NCBI RefSeq assembly: GCF_000687775.1
Contig: NZ_JHXS01000010.1
Location: 1 to 32,360 of the forward strand
DNA from: Mycoplasmopsis felifaucium ATCC 43428
GTDB lineage: Bacteria > Bacillota_I > Bacilli_A > Mycoplasmatales > Metamycoplasmataceae
Length of the DNA: 32,360 bases
Direction: 5' to 3'
The position numbers were made by a program, and so were the translations under genes. The stretch's first letter is position 1, and each line of letters begins with the position of its first letter. The notes under the pieces are model-generated. The model saw only the letters and a list, made by a program, of their open reading frames with translations, did no database searches and had not been told where the DNA came from. Below, in pieces: positions 8,826 to 19,837 of this stretch.

Positions 8826-8835
<10 letters not shown>
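8437..8835 (-). CDS. DUF1934/YwiB-like small beta-barrel protein
   Basis: A 132-residue acidic cytoplasmic protein without signal peptide or membrane segment. Alternating hydrophobic residues and blocks such as T-R-I-E-F (about 52-56), N-I-F-R-G (about 63-67), a run [15 protein letters not shown] and a final E-C-F-I-E-I-E are in the order expected for the DUF1934 (YwiB) family of calycin-like barrels. Function of that family is unknown. The ATG lies inside the end of gltX (the genes overlap by 10 bases, in different frames), so it is the coupled second gene of a gltX operon. The family call is by pattern only. Confidence 0.6.
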
Positions 8836-10217
<1,382 letters not shown>

Positions 10218-10407
10218 AATACCTCCAATGTAGATATTTAAATAAATGTTTATATTATATAATTTTACTATTAAATTATATAAATGATAATAATGCATAT
10301 TTTTAACTAGTTTTTACTAATATAACTGTTTTATATGATAATAAGTAAAATGATATTATTTTTCAGGTTATTACAGATATACAATTATTAACTATCTTGG
10401 AGGTTTT

Positions 10408-11397
10408 ATGAAAGTAGCTGCCTTTTCTGTTCGTGAAATTGAAAAAAGCTATTTTATAGCATCGTGCGTTTATTCCCGTATTGAATTAATTATATTTGAC
10501 GAATGTTTAACATGTAAAAACATTGAAGTGCTTAATGGTGTAGATGCCGTAATAATTAGGGCAGATTCTTATGTTGATGAAGTTCTAATAAGAGAATTAA
10601 GTCTTAAGGGAGTTAAATATATTCTAACTAGAACAACAGGTTATGAACATATTGATTTAAAAGCCTGTGTAAAATATCAAATAAGAGTAGCTAACGTTCC
10701 AAGTTATAGTCCAAGTGCTATTAGTGAATGAGCTTTTTCGTGTGCAATTAGTTTATCAAGAAGATTAATTTATTTTGCTAATAAAGCTAATAATGATGAT
10801 TTAACTATCACGCTTGAAGGTTTTTCGTATGAATTGAAAAATAAAACTGTTGGTATTGTTGGTTTAGGTAATATAGGTTTAACAACTGCTAAATATTTTA
10901 AAGCATTTAATTCAGATGTTATTGGATATGACCCATATCCAAGCCAAAAAGCTATTGAAACAGTTAAATTAGTAAAATCTCTTAATGAGTTAGTTAAAAA
11001 ATCAGATATCGTTATTTTCCATTGTCCTTATATCAAGGATGTAAATGATAAAATAATCAATTATAATCTGCTTAAACAAGCAAAAGAAGAAGCTATTTTC
11101 ATAAATGCTTCTAGAGGGCAAATTCAAGACGAACAAGACATTTTAAAAGCCTTAAAAGAAAATTTAATCTACGCTTATGCTACTGATGTATTAAATAATG
11201 AAAAAGAATTTTTTGGCAAAAAAGACATTATCAAAAATAACGAAACCATAAAGCAATTAAATGATTTATACCCAAGATTTTTATTAACTCCACATATAGG
11301 ATCATACACTAATGAAGCGGTTCAAAATATGGTTGAAATTAGTTTGCAGAATTTAAAAGACTTCGATGAAAATAATACCTGCAAAAATGAAATTTAG
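10408..11397 (+). CDS. D-lactate dehydrogenase family (D-2-hydroxyacid dehydrogenase)
   Basis: NADH-dependent reduction of a 2-keto acid, probably pyruvate to D-lactate, which would regenerate NAD in fermentation; cytoplasmic. The 329-residue protein has the family length. The NAD-binding Rossmann motif G-L-G-N-I-G is at 152-157, followed by the acidic D-P-Y-P. The catalytic triad falls at R236 (in A-S-R-G-Q), E265 and H296 (in T-P-H-I-G), almost exactly the positions used in known D-LDHs. A TGA-coded Trp is at residue 108. GGAGG lies 6 bases before ATG. Monocistronic with its own terminator. Substrate is inferred; VanH or other hydroxyacid specificities cannot be ruled out. Confidence 0.88.
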
Positions 11398-11433
11398 AGT
11401 AGTCTAAAATTGGTTAGGCTACTCTATTTTTTC
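11396..11433 (+). terminator. Terminator of the D-hydroxyacid dehydrogenase gene
   Basis: AGAGTAGTCT (11396-11405) pairs with AGGCTACTCT (11416-11425), with one G-U pair, followed by ATTTTTT. The stem starts inside the stop codon. Confidence 0.85.
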
Positions 11434-11456
11434 CTGATTTTTTAGGCTTAATAATG

Positions 11457-11462
11457 TATAAT
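11457..11462 (+). promoter_or_regulatory. -10 element of the gyrA operon
   Basis: TATAAT preceded by TG, 79 bases before the gyrA ATG, in a gap otherwise made of AT-rich sequence. No clear -35 box. Confidence 0.5.
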
Positions 11463-11540
11463 ATTTATATTTATATAAATATATGTTTTATTTACTAAGA
11501 ATAATTATTTATATATGTACTAAAAACAAAAGGAGTTAAT

Positions 11541-14285
11541 ATGGCTAAAGATTTTGAAGATAATAGAGAAACAGAATTAAAAGAAGATGCTAAATTAGAA
11601 CAAGAAAATAACGATCAAGAAGAAACAAGTGAACTTTTTATAGCTTTTAAACATAACAAAAAAGTTGAAGAAGACGAAGAAGAAGATGATGCTCCTCAAA
11701 ATAAACCAGAATATCAAGTTAAATCACAACTTTTAGAAGAAGCAAAAGACGGTATAAGTCCAATTCAAGTTTCAAAAGAAATGAAAAACTCATTCTTAGA
11801 GTATGCAATGAGTGTTATTGTTTCAAGAGCCCTTCCAGATGCAAGAGATGGCCTTAAACCTGTTCATCGCCGTATTTTATATGATATGAGTGAATTAAAT
11901 ATTACCTATAGTAGTCAACACCGTAAAAGTGCTCGTATTGTTGGGGATGTACTTGGTAAATATCACCCACACGGTGATTCATCTGTTTATGAAGCTATGG
12001 TTCGTATGGCTCAGGATTTCTCTATGAGATATCCTTTAGTTGATGGACACGGAAACTTTGGTTCTATTGATGGTGATGAAGCAGCTGCAATGCGTTATAC
12101 AGAAGCTAGAATATCTAAACTTGCTGGTGAAATGCTTGAAGGTATCAAAAAAGATACTGTTGATTTTGTTGATAACTATGATGCAAGTGAACTAGAACCA
12201 TCAGTTTTACCTGCAAGATTCCCAAACTTACTTGTTACAGGTGGTTCTGGTATCGCTGTTGGTATGGCTACAAGTATTCCACCTCATAATTTAGGTGAAA
12301 CTATTGACGCTACAATTGCTTTAGCTAAAAACCCTGAGATTACTATTCCAGAATTAATGAATTATTTACCTGGTCCTGACTTTCCTACTGGAGCTATGAT
12401 TATTGGGAATCAAGGTATTAAAGATGCATATTTAACAGGTAAAGGTAGCATTCCTGTTCGTTCAGTAGCTAAAATTGAAACTTTTGCAAACGGCAAAAGC
12501 AAAATTATTATTACTGAAATTCCTTATGAAGTTAAAAAGACAGCCATTATTGAAAAAATTGCTCAATTAATTAAGGAAAAAGCAATTGATGGTATTTCTG
12601 ATTTGCGTGATGAATCGAACCGTGAAGGTATAAGAATTGTAATAGACATTAAAAAAGGTGAAAATGCCGAAATTATTCTTAATAAACTTTATCGTCAAAC
12701 TAACTTACAATCAAATTACAACGTTAACTTTGTAGCTTTAGTTGATGGAGAGCCTAAATTATTAAACTTAAAACAAGCTTTAGAAGTTTATTTAAAACAC
12801 CAAGAAAATGTTGTTTCAAGAAGATTACAATTCGATCTTAGAAAAGCTCAAGATAGATTGCATATTTTAGAAGGTTTAAAAATAGCTGTTGAAAATATTG
12901 ATGAAGTTATTAAAATCATCAAGAGCTCAAAAACCGATGCACAAGCTCAAGAAAACCTTTCAAAAAGATTTAATTTAAGCGAAAAACAAACTAAAGCTAT
13001 TGTTGATATGCGTTTAGGTCGTTTAACCGGCTTGGCTATTGATAATATGCTTGAAGAAATGGCTGAACTAAATAAAGAAATTACCAAAATTGAAGCTATT
13101 TTAGCTGATAGAAACTTATTAATTGATTTAATTACTTTTGAATTAAATGAAATTAAAGAAAAATACAACGATAAAAGAAGAACTGAAATTAATTTAACTG
13201 CTAGCGATTCTATTCTTGATGAAGATTTAATTCCAAGAAGAGACATTGTTATTACAACCAGTACAAAAGGTTATGTTAAAAGAATGGACCTTGAAGAGTA
13301 TAAAACTCAAAGAAGAGGCGGTGTTGGCATTACTACAATGAAAACATATAATGATGATGATATTGCATCAATTATTACAACCACAACTCACACAGACCTA
13401 TTATTATTTTCAAACTTAGCTAGAGTTTATAGAGTTAGAGCTCACGAAATCCCTGAACAATCTCGCCAATCTAAAGGAACTTCATTTATTAACATTATTC
13501 CTTCATTAAACACTGAATCTGGCGAAAAAATTGTTTCAATGGTTCAAGTTGATTCATATGATGATGATAAATACTTATTTACAGCCACAAAACAAGGAAT
13601 GATTAAGAAAACTAACCTTTCTGAATACGAGAGAATTAACGCTAACGGTAAATATGCTTTTGGTCTAAAAGAAGATGACGAATTAATTAGAGCAATGGTG
13701 TTAGGCAAAGATGAACTTGTTTTACTTGCTAGTGATGCTCAAAGAATTGTTAAATTTGAATCAAGCGACTTTAGACCATTATCAAGAACTGCTACTGGTG
13801 TTAAGGGTATTAAACTTGATGAAAAAGCTGTATGTATTTCTTCATCATCAAGCAATGAAGGTGAATTAATTCTTACAATAGGTAAAAAAGGCTTCGGTAA
13901 AATTACACACCATTCATTATTTAGATTAGTTAAAAGAGGTGGAAAAGGTGTGCTCGGTATTAATGCTAAATTAGCTGGAGATTTAGTCTTCGCTCGTTTT
14001 GTTAACCCTCAAGATGAATTATTGATTATTACAACTAGTGGACTAACAATAAGAACTCCATTAAGCCAAATTAGCGAAACAGGCAGAAACGCTAAAGGTG
14101 TTAAATTAATTAACCTTAAGAAAAATGAAGAAATTCAAGCAGTCGAAATCATTAAAATTGATGAAACCATAGATTCAGAAGCTACTAAATCAGCTAATGA
14201 ATTATTAGAAAGAATTAAAGAAGAAACTCAAGAAATTTCTTTAGATGAATTAGACTTAGAAGAGCTAAATAGCGAAAATGAATAA
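11541..14285 (+). CDS. gyrA: DNA gyrase subunit A
   Basis: Breakage-reunion subunit of gyrase, which introduces negative supercoils with GyrB. The 914-residue protein has the catalytic Tyr at 186 (A-A-M-R-Y-T-E-A-R), the winged-helix core starting G-I-S-P-I-Q at about 71, and a C-terminal DNA-wrapping beta-pinwheel with the GyrA box at 590-596 reading Q-R-R-G-G-V-G. That box and the blades separate it from ParC. The quinolone region reads [11 protein letters not shown]147 and E151 match E. coli S83 and D87, i.e. a non-resistant Ser. Odd: an acidic, Glu/Asp-rich extension of about 70 residues precedes the core, and the C-terminal tail is also acidic. GGAG lies 6-7 bases before ATG. It heads an operon with the next four reading frames. 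Confidence 0.96.
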   Translation: MAKDFEDNRETELKEDAKLEQENNDQEETSELFIAFKHNKKVEEDEEEDDAPQNKPEYQVKSQLLEEAKDGISPIQVSKEMKNSFLEYAMSVIVSRALPDARDGLKPVHRRILYDMSELNITYSSQHRKSARIVGDVLGKYHPHGDSSVYEAMVRMAQDFSMRYPLVDGHGNFGSIDGDEAAAMRYTEARISKLAGEMLEGIKKDTVDFVDNYDASELEPSVLPARFPNLLVTGGSGIAVGMATSIPPHNLGETIDATIALAKNPEITIPELMNYLPGPDFPTGAMIIGNQGIKDAYLTGKGSIPVRSVAKIETFANGKSKIIITEIPYEVKKTAIIEKIAQLIKEKAIDGISDLRDESNREGIRIVIDIKKGENAEIILNKLYRQTNLQSNYNVNFVALVDGEPKLLNLKQALEVYLKHQENVVSRRLQFDLRKAQDRLHILEGLKIAVENIDEVIKIIKSSKTDAQAQENLSKRFNLSEKQTKAIVDMRLGRLTGLAIDNMLEEMAELNKEITKIEAILADRNLLIDLITFELNEIKEKYNDKRRTEINLTASDSILDEDLIPRRDIVITTSTKGYVKRMDLEEYKTQRRGGVGITTMKTYNDDDIASIITTTTHTDLLLFSNLARVYRVRAHEIPEQSRQSKGTSFINIIPSLNTESGEKIVSMVQVDSYDDDKYLFTATKQGMIKKTNLSEYERINANGKYAFGLKEDDELIRAMVLGKDELVLLASDAQRIVKFESSDFRPLSRTATGVKGIKLDEKAVCISSSSSNEGELILTIGKKGFGKITHHSLFRLVKRGGKGVLGINAKLAGDLVFARFVNPQDELLIITTSGLTIRTPLSQISETGRNAKGVKLINLKKNEEIQAVEIIKIDETIDSEATKSANELLERIKEETQEISLDELDLEELNSENE

Positions 14286-14317
14286 TAAACTAAAATCACT
14301 TATTTATAGAGGTATTT

Positions 14318-15943
14318 ATGAAAAATAATAATGTTGGAATTAATGATAAATTATTTTATTGTAATAATTCAATATTACTTAAGTCAAGTAGTAAAAACCC
14401 AATAAGTGATTTTTCTTATAATCTTTTATGTAACTTAATTCAAGATAAAGTTTTACAAAATGCTTCAGGTAAGAAAATTTTAATATCTTATCAAGGCAAT
14501 CCGAAATTTTATTCAATAGTTGAAAAAATAAACTACTTTTTTAAAAATCATAAACATATAATTTATAACTATGATTCTAAAATTAGCACAGATCCTACAC
14601 TTGATGAATTAGCCTTTAAAAAAGCAAAATTAGACTATTTTATTAAAATAATTTCACATCAAAATGATACCAATCTAACATTTAAAATTTATAACCAAAC
14701 CTTAAATTATATTTATGGTGAAAACTTAGAAAAAGTAGCTAATTTATTTAATGAAAATATTAAAAATCAATCTGAAAACTTTGAAATTAAAAAGGTACAC
14801 GATCTAAATTTAGTTGATGCTAACAACTTAATACAAGAACAAGCTTCAAAAAGTGAAATTTTGCGTGCTTTTATTAATGTTAAACCAAGATATAAATCAA
14901 AAAACCTAATTATTACTCAAGATACATATTCTCAAGAATTACTTAATAATTTATTAACCAACTATGATTCAAAATTCATTTGTAGACCTTTTGACTTAAA
15001 AACTAGATGAATTTTAATGATTAACAAGCTTTTTAATAAAAGCTATACAATTAAAAACTTGTATCAAAGTTTAATTAAAGTTAATGATTATTCTAACCTT
15101 AAAATTAACTTATTAATTGATAGAAAATTAGTAAGTTTAAACACAAACCAAGTTGTTTTAATTTATTTAGATTTCTTTTTAGAAGAATTAAAACGTTCTA
15201 AAACAGTTAACTTGAAAGACTTATTTGTTTTAGTTTCGCCTAATGCTTCTTATCAAGTTTTAGAATTGCTTAAACAATATAATGTTAAATATTATTTTGC
15301 GAATTCTAAAGCATTAAGTTCGGTAATCAACCACGAAAAATGCATTTTTGCTTATTCATATGACAAAATTAATGCTAATCCAAGATATTCGCATATCTTT
15401 AATAGTTATTACTTTATTGTTTGTTTAATTTGGATGTTAAACAGTTATGTAAACAGAAATAACTTACTTTCATTTAAGAATGATAAATTAATTGAAAATT
15501 TTGGAAAAGTTATTTTTAAAACTAAAGAAGTATCATTTAATTATGAGAATATCAGTTCACTCGTTAAACATTTCATTAATACATATAAAAAATCCAAAAC
15601 ATATGATTTAATTAATGTTTTTAAATTCTGAAGCGATAATAAATATGCTTTATTAAAGCTTATTAATTCAACAAGAAAACATACAACGATACTTACATAT
15701 GATTTTATAAACGATAAATTAATCATTGAACACCAATTATGTTCTGAATATAATCAAAATGATATTCCTTACTTTTTGGATTATTCAAGAATGAAAAAAT
15801 ATATCAATAAGTCTATAAAACAGATTAATAAGCAAAATAAAGTTAATAAGAAAAAACCTGTTAAAGTATTAAATACTCCTTTAACAGAAGTGTTAACTCA
15901 ATCAGAAACTGTAGATATGAAAGAAGGAACTAATAATGATTAA
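14318..15943 (+). CDS. Degenerate phosphohexomutase homologue (probable pseudoenzyme)
   Basis: A 541-residue cytoplasmic protein with Trp at the TGA codons 15008 and 15629. Its pattern follows the four domains of alpha-D-phosphohexomutases (phosphomannomutase/phosphoglucomutase). K-K-I-L-I-S-Y-Q-G matches the x-V-I-x-Y-D-x-R strand; S-T-D-P-T-L-D-E-L-A-F then I-I-S-H-Q-N-D at 111-117 match P-T-P-x-L-S-x-A and the T-A-S-H-N-P active loop. L-L-I-D-R-K near 265-270 takes the place of the metal loop D-x-D-x-D-R; F-A-Y-S-Y-D at 344-349 takes the place of G-Y-E-E-S; and L-L-K-L-I-N-S-T-R-K at 445-454 takes the place of R-P-S-G-T-E-P-K. Ser113 and its His remain, but the metal Asp residues, the sugar loop and the phosphate loop are lost. 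Catalysis is therefore unlikely. It lies 32 bases after gyrA. The relationship is read by eye. Confidence 0.6.
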
Positions 15944-16013
15944 TAATAAGAATGTTCCAGCAATAAGGTTTAAAGTTATAGTTCAAAAATACAATGTTAA
16001 GTTAGGAGATTAG
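15936..16013 (+). pseudogene. hsdS-like N-terminal remnant, 25 codons
   Basis: A short frame starting in the last codons of the previous gene (ATGATTAA overlap) and ending in the Shine-Dalgarno region of the methyltransferase gene. Its product, with N-N-K-N-V-P-A-I-R-F-K followed by K-L-G-D, matches the usual start of Type I specificity subunits (x-V-P-x-I-R-F-K-G-F ... W-x-x-x-K-L-G-D). The rest of an hsdS gene is absent. Either it is a relic of a Type I locus or it is now a leader peptide that couples translation of the next gene. The match is short, so this is an inference. Confidence 0.5.
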
Positions 16014-17300
16014 ATGAATGAATTTAGTATAAATGAAGTCGCAGAATTAACTGGCAGAACTGTCAAATTTATAAGAAGAGAAGTAGCTAGTGGAGCTTTA
16101 AAAAGTTATAAAAAAGGTAATAAAACTTCAATTTTAGAGGAAGATTATAATAATTGAAAAATATCTATTGATAAAAAATTTAATGAATTTGCATCTTATT
16201 CAGATCCTATTAAAAATTCAAAAATCAATAAAATCAAAAAGAAAAATGATATAGTCTGTTGAGTAGATATTTCAAGCGAAATGATGGCTATTGATGGTTG
16301 GGCTAATAATCAACATATAAGAGATTTCAATTTTATAGATTTATTTACTGGAGCTGGAGGACTTTCTTGTGGGCTAACAATGTCAGGTATGATGCCTGTG
16401 GGTTCTGTTGAGATTATGCCTCAAGCAGTTGAAACTTATAAAACCAACTTCTCAAAAATAAAAGGCTTTAAAGAAAATGTTTCTGATAGAGATATTAGAG
16501 ATGAAAAAATAAAACAAGATCTAATTCAATCGGTAAAAAACAAACATATTCACCTAATTGCTGGTGGGTTCCCTTGCCAGGGGTTTAGTATGGCAGGCAA
16601 TAGAATTGTTGCAGACCCAAGAAATTCATTATATTTAGATATGCTAGAAATTGTTAATAGAATAAAACCTGAGTTTGTTCTAATGGAGAATGTTAAAGGT
16701 TTGCGTTCAATGATGGATGGTAAAATTGAAGAGAAAATTATAAATGACTATAAAGAAATTGGATACGATATCAATGTTACTGTGTTGAACAGTGCCGATT
16801 ATGGAGTGGCACAACATAGACAAAGAGTTATTTTTATAGGTAATAGAATTGGTGCAAAAAACTATCATCCAAAGCCAACACATAATGAGAATAATTATGT
16901 GTCTGTTGGTAAAGTTTTAGATAAATATGTAGAAATGGCTGAAAACAAAGATATTAATCATATTTTTTCAAAAACTAGTGAAGATATGAAAAAAAGATTA
17001 GAAGCAATACCGATTGGTAAAAGTTTATATGGTAATTATAGTGATGCCTGAAAAAAAGTGGATTGAAATAAACCTTCTTGCACCGTAAAAGAGAATCATG
17101 GTGGTGTCAATGTACATCCAATTTTAAATAGAGTTATGACCCCGCGTGAATTAGCCACATTACAATCATTTCCGGAAAATTTTATATTTAGTGGATCAAA
17201 AAAATGACAATTGGTTCAAATTGGAAATGCAGTTCCTTGCCTACTGGGTAAAGCGATAGGATTAGCGATATTAAAATCTTATGATGAGTGGAGAAAATAA
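16014..17300 (+). CDS. DNA (cytosine-5) methyltransferase with N-terminal helix-turn-helix
   Basis: The 428-residue protein joins two parts. Residues 5-47 look like an excisionase/MerR-type helix-turn-helix (I-N-E-V-A-E-L-T-G-R-T-V ... E-D-Y-N-N-W-K). From about 105 it is a complete m5C methyltransferase: motif I F-I-D-L-F-T-G-A-G-G at 107-116, catalytic Cys188 in G-F-P-C-Q-G-F-S, E-N-V at 225-227, Q-H-R-Q-R at 267-271, motif X Q-I-G-N-A-V-P at 402-408. The target-recognition part lies between about 285 and 380; the site recognised cannot be read from sequence. UGA-Trp codons interrupt it under the standard code. GGAG is 6 bases before ATG. The stop directly abuts the next start, so it pairs with the nuclease behind it. 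The helix-turn-helix may repress its own operon, as in other m5C enzymes with such domains. Confidence 0.93.
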
Positions 17301-18008
17301 ATGAAAACTTATTATGAAAAAATAATGTTCGTGAAAGATAAAGTTCAAACATATCTTAGAGAAATTTTTAAAGTTTACGGGAATGAACTTTTATTAAGGC
17401 TAGAAGAATATAATCTTTTATCAAGTGATAATAATTGCATTGAAACTTCAACGGCAACAGGTTTTATTATGGAAGAGTTTATTACTTCTAAACTTGAAAT
17501 ATATACTCAAAATCATAATAGTATTAATGATATTGTTGTTCGTAAATTAAGTGATCAATCAACTGTTAATTCCAGCTATGATTGTTATGTAAATTATAAT
17601 AATATATTCGTAATGATAAATATTAAAGTTCAAAAGAACGGTGCATCAAATAATGCCGTTGCCGCTATAAATATTCTTCATAATGATTATGTTTCTACTA
17701 ATGTCAATAATGAAAAAAGTTATATGATACTCAAAACTTTTTACGATTTTGGAATATCGCCAAAAGATAGAGAAAGAAAGATATTAATAAGTGGCGTTGA
17801 TGCATATTGCTTAGAAGAAATTGATTTTTCTTGTGGTCATAAGCAAGATCATAGAAATTGATCTGCGGATTTTAAAGCTAATTCAGGCAGATTACAAATA
17901 CCGCCATCATGGTTAAAAGATCATAAAATGGATAAGAATGATGTTTCTTATTTTAAAACAAAATCATTTATAGATGATATATATAACGGAAGTAATCCGG
18001 AAATTTAA
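17301..18008 (+). CDS. Probable Type II restriction endonuclease, family not recognised
   Basis: A 235-residue protein whose ATG follows the methyltransferase stop with no gap, the usual place for the cognate endonuclease. I do not recognise the family. A possible PD-(D/E)xK-type core is E58/E59 in a helix (G-F-I-M-E-E-F), then D94 in S-S-Y-D-C-Y, then I-N-I-K109 on a strand. The normal acidic residue two before the Lys is Asn107, so this would be a variant core. The tail has G-R-L-Q-I-P-P-S-W-L and a UGA-Trp at 17859. There is no signal peptide or membrane segment. It should cut unmethylated DNA at the site protected by the upstream enzyme. Role rests mainly on context. Confidence 0.75.
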
Positions 18009-18013
18009 TGTAA

Positions 18014-18178
18014 AGTTTATTCACAATTAGGTTTTGTGGTTCAGATTATCTTGTTGTTCATACCAATGTAATAATTTTAAATGTTTTCATTTTTGTGTGT
18101 AGTAAGATAAAAAGTCTCATATTGTATGAAAACTACAGCCTAAATATTAAAACTTTATTGCAAAAAATGTTTGTTTAA
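18014..18178 (+). pseudogene. Possible hsdS target-recognition remnant
   Basis: The 171 bases after the endonuclease stop contain one open stretch without its own start, ending at TAA 18176-18178. Its translation includes F-C-G-S-D-Y-L-V-V-H-T-N and then V-C-S-K-I-K-S-L-I-L, a pattern like the strand-helix part of HsdS recognition domains. This is weak on its own; it gains some support from the hsdS-like N-terminus at 15936. It could be chance. Confidence 0.3.
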
Positions 18179-18179
18179 T

Positions 18180-18203
18180 ACGCCTATAAAACAGGCGTTT
18201 TTT
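18180..18203 (+). terminator. Terminator of the gyrA / restriction-modification operon
   Basis: ACGCCT (18180-18185), loop ATAAAAC, AGGCGT (18193-18198) and six T residues. Shares the core GCCTATAAAACAGGC with the terminator at 2836. Confidence 0.85.
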
Positions 18204-18211
18204 AATTAAAT

Positions 18212-18234
18212 AAAAAAACACATTTTACAATGTG
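18212..18234 (-). terminator. Terminator of the 437-aa lipoprotein gene
   Basis: Read leftward: CACATT-GTAA-AATGTG (18219-18234), then seven U residues (18212-18218). It is convergent with the terminator at 18180. Confidence 0.85.
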
Positions 18235-18252
18235 CCTTTAGTCTGCGAATAA

Positions 18253-19566
18253 CTATCCTCTATGATTTTGGTTATTGTATAGAGCGATTTTAGCTAATTG
18301 GAAAATATCATCGTGTTTCATTAATTCAGGGAATGGTAAACTAATATTGAAATTTATATTATCTGATATAAATTCAAAATTATTAATTGCATCACTTCAC
18401 TTTTTAAAGGTTTCTAAGGCTCCTTTAAAGTTTTCGGTTCATCCCTTAAAAACAGAGATTAAAAATCTTGTATCATCACTATTTTTAGGCCCCAAATCTC
18501 ATACATATTGTACGAAAGATATAAATGAATTAAATAGTTTATTGTATCTTACATAATTGCCTAAGTAATTATATTTATAAAACTTTTGAGCTTTATCAAT
18601 ATTATCTTTAAATTCATTTTTTAGTTCAATGATCGTTTTATTTTCTTCTACACCAAAGCTATTAATTTCTTCAGTTCTATTATTAAAAAGTTTTTTGATA
18701 AATTTTAATCTATAAAGGTTTTTCTCAATATCATTCCAATATTGCTCTGAACCTGATTTAATATTAGTATTTTTAAGCATTTCTAAATAGATATAAAGCT
18801 TATCTAATAAATAAAGTTCTTTATTGTATAAAAAAGGATTTAATTCCTTAAATTTATAACTTTCTTCAGTTAATTTATCAAATTCAGCTTTTAGATATTC
18901 TCTAAATTTATCTTTTTCAAATTTATTATCATCAAAATTATAAAATCTAACATATTCATTGCCGAGTTCACTATGAAAATCCATAAGCATATGAAGCTTA
19001 TTAATTGAGTAATTAATTAAGCTTTCATTATTTGATTCGGCAATGTTATATGTAAAATATTGTCTAAATTCAGATATAACTTCGCTTATATTGCTATTAG
19101 TTGTTCTATAAGCAAATTTATTACCATCAATATTTTCTCATTGTCTTAAAACACTAATCAATAAGCTTAAATTTTCTTTTGCTTTTGAAACTTCATCATT
19201 AGGAGTTGTTTCTTTATCCTGAATAATTTTTTTAGCATTTTCTAAGTTAGTATTAAGTTCGTTATTTAAAAAACTTATTGTTTTAATATCTAATGTATTA
19301 ATCTTTTCATATGCATTTTTAACATTGAAATAATCATTAGCATAATAATTGTCAACAATATAAACTTTTTGACTATTGGCAGGTAATAAACTTATTAATT
19401 CATTTGTTTTACCTACATTTAAAATTGAATTAACTACTTCTTGATATTGTTTAAAAGCTTCCCTTGATGCTTTATTTGAACAAGAAATACTTAAAGAAGT
19501 GCCTACTAAGGCAGATGCTACTGGTACTGAAAGTTTTAGCAATAATTTACGATTTTTTTTATTCAT
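18253..19566 (-). CDS. Lipoprotein, 437 aa, function unknown
   Basis: Begins with a lipoprotein signal peptide: basic M-N-K-K-N-R-K, hydrophobic core, lipobox S-I-S-C with Cys29. The mature part is Lys/Asn/Glu-rich and mostly helical by pattern, with aromatic-rich segments (Y-F-N, F-Y-K-Y-N-Y-L-G-N-Y). UGA-Trp codons at 19135-19137 and 18496-18498 break it under the standard code. The start ATG at 19564-19566 has GAGG 7-8 bases upstream. Transcribed divergently from the nuclease/ABC operon across a 271-base gap. Predicted to be exposed on the cell surface. I do not recognise the family. It resembles the 812-aa lipoprotein at 399 only in composition. Confidence 0.82.
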
Positions 19567-19629
19567 TATGAACCTCAATGAAAGTATTAAAAAATTATTT
19601 TAATATATAAATATTAAACCTAAAAATTC

Positions 19630-19691
19630 TGTGAAAATTTTTTAGTACTTTCTGCAAATTTTTCACATTTTTGCAGATATTTTTCATATCT
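19630..19691. repeat. Cluster of interleaved inverted repeats between divergent lipoprotein genes
   Basis: TGTGAAAA (19630-19637) matches TTTTCACA (19660-19667); CTGCAAA (19652-19658) matches TTTGCAG (19670-19676); AGATAT (19675-19680) matches ATATCT (19686-19691). The first two interleave. They lie just upstream of the -10 element of the operon and could be protein-binding sites serving both directions. Confidence 0.45.
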
Positions 19692-19714
19692 AAATACCCT
19701 TTTATATTCATATA

Positions 19715-19720
19715 TATAAT
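19715..19720 (+). promoter_or_regulatory. -10 element of the nuclease/ABC operon
   Basis: TATAAT in a TA-rich run, 118 bases before the first start codon. Transcription would begin near 19727, at the start of the structured leader. No convincing -35 hexamer. Confidence 0.5.
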
Positions 19721-19723
19721 AAT

Positions 19724-19816
19724 ATCAGCGGAATTAATATGACGAGTGTTGACCGCTAGATATATACGGAAAAAATATTATATGTAAAACAACTTAGGAA
19801 TTTATTCCTAACACTC
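19724..19816 (+). promoter_or_regulatory. Structured 5' leader of the nuclease/ABC operon (candidate cis-regulatory RNA)
   Basis: Helix A: ATCAGCGG (19724-19731) with CCGCTAGAT (19753-19761, one bulge). Helix B: GAGTGTT, which lies inside the helix A loop (19744-19750), with AACACTC (19810-19816). Helix C: TTAGGAA/TTCCTAA (19794-19800 with 19805-19811). A and B together form an H-type pseudoknot; B and C share two bases, so they may exclude each other. The Shine-Dalgarno follows at about 19828. No known riboswitch class was recognised. Confidence 0.45.
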
Positions 19817-19837
19817 TTTCAAAAATGGAAGGAAATT

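Noticed and set aside
10218-10407. Possible small gene or RNA between gltX and the dehydrogenase gene
   Set aside because: The 190-base divergent gap is AT-rich with -10-like hexamers for both directions but no supported frame or stable hairpin.
12947-13246. Antisense frame inside gyrA, and similar opposite- or shifted-frame stretches in the lipoprotein, ABC and P68 genes
   Set aside because: They lie fully within well-supported genes, lack SD sequences and show no protein-like motifs; they arise because the AT-rich complement has few stops.
18275-18556. Rightward 93-aa frame after the restriction genes
   Set aside because: It is antisense to the 437-aa lipoprotein, has no SD and lies after two convergent terminators.
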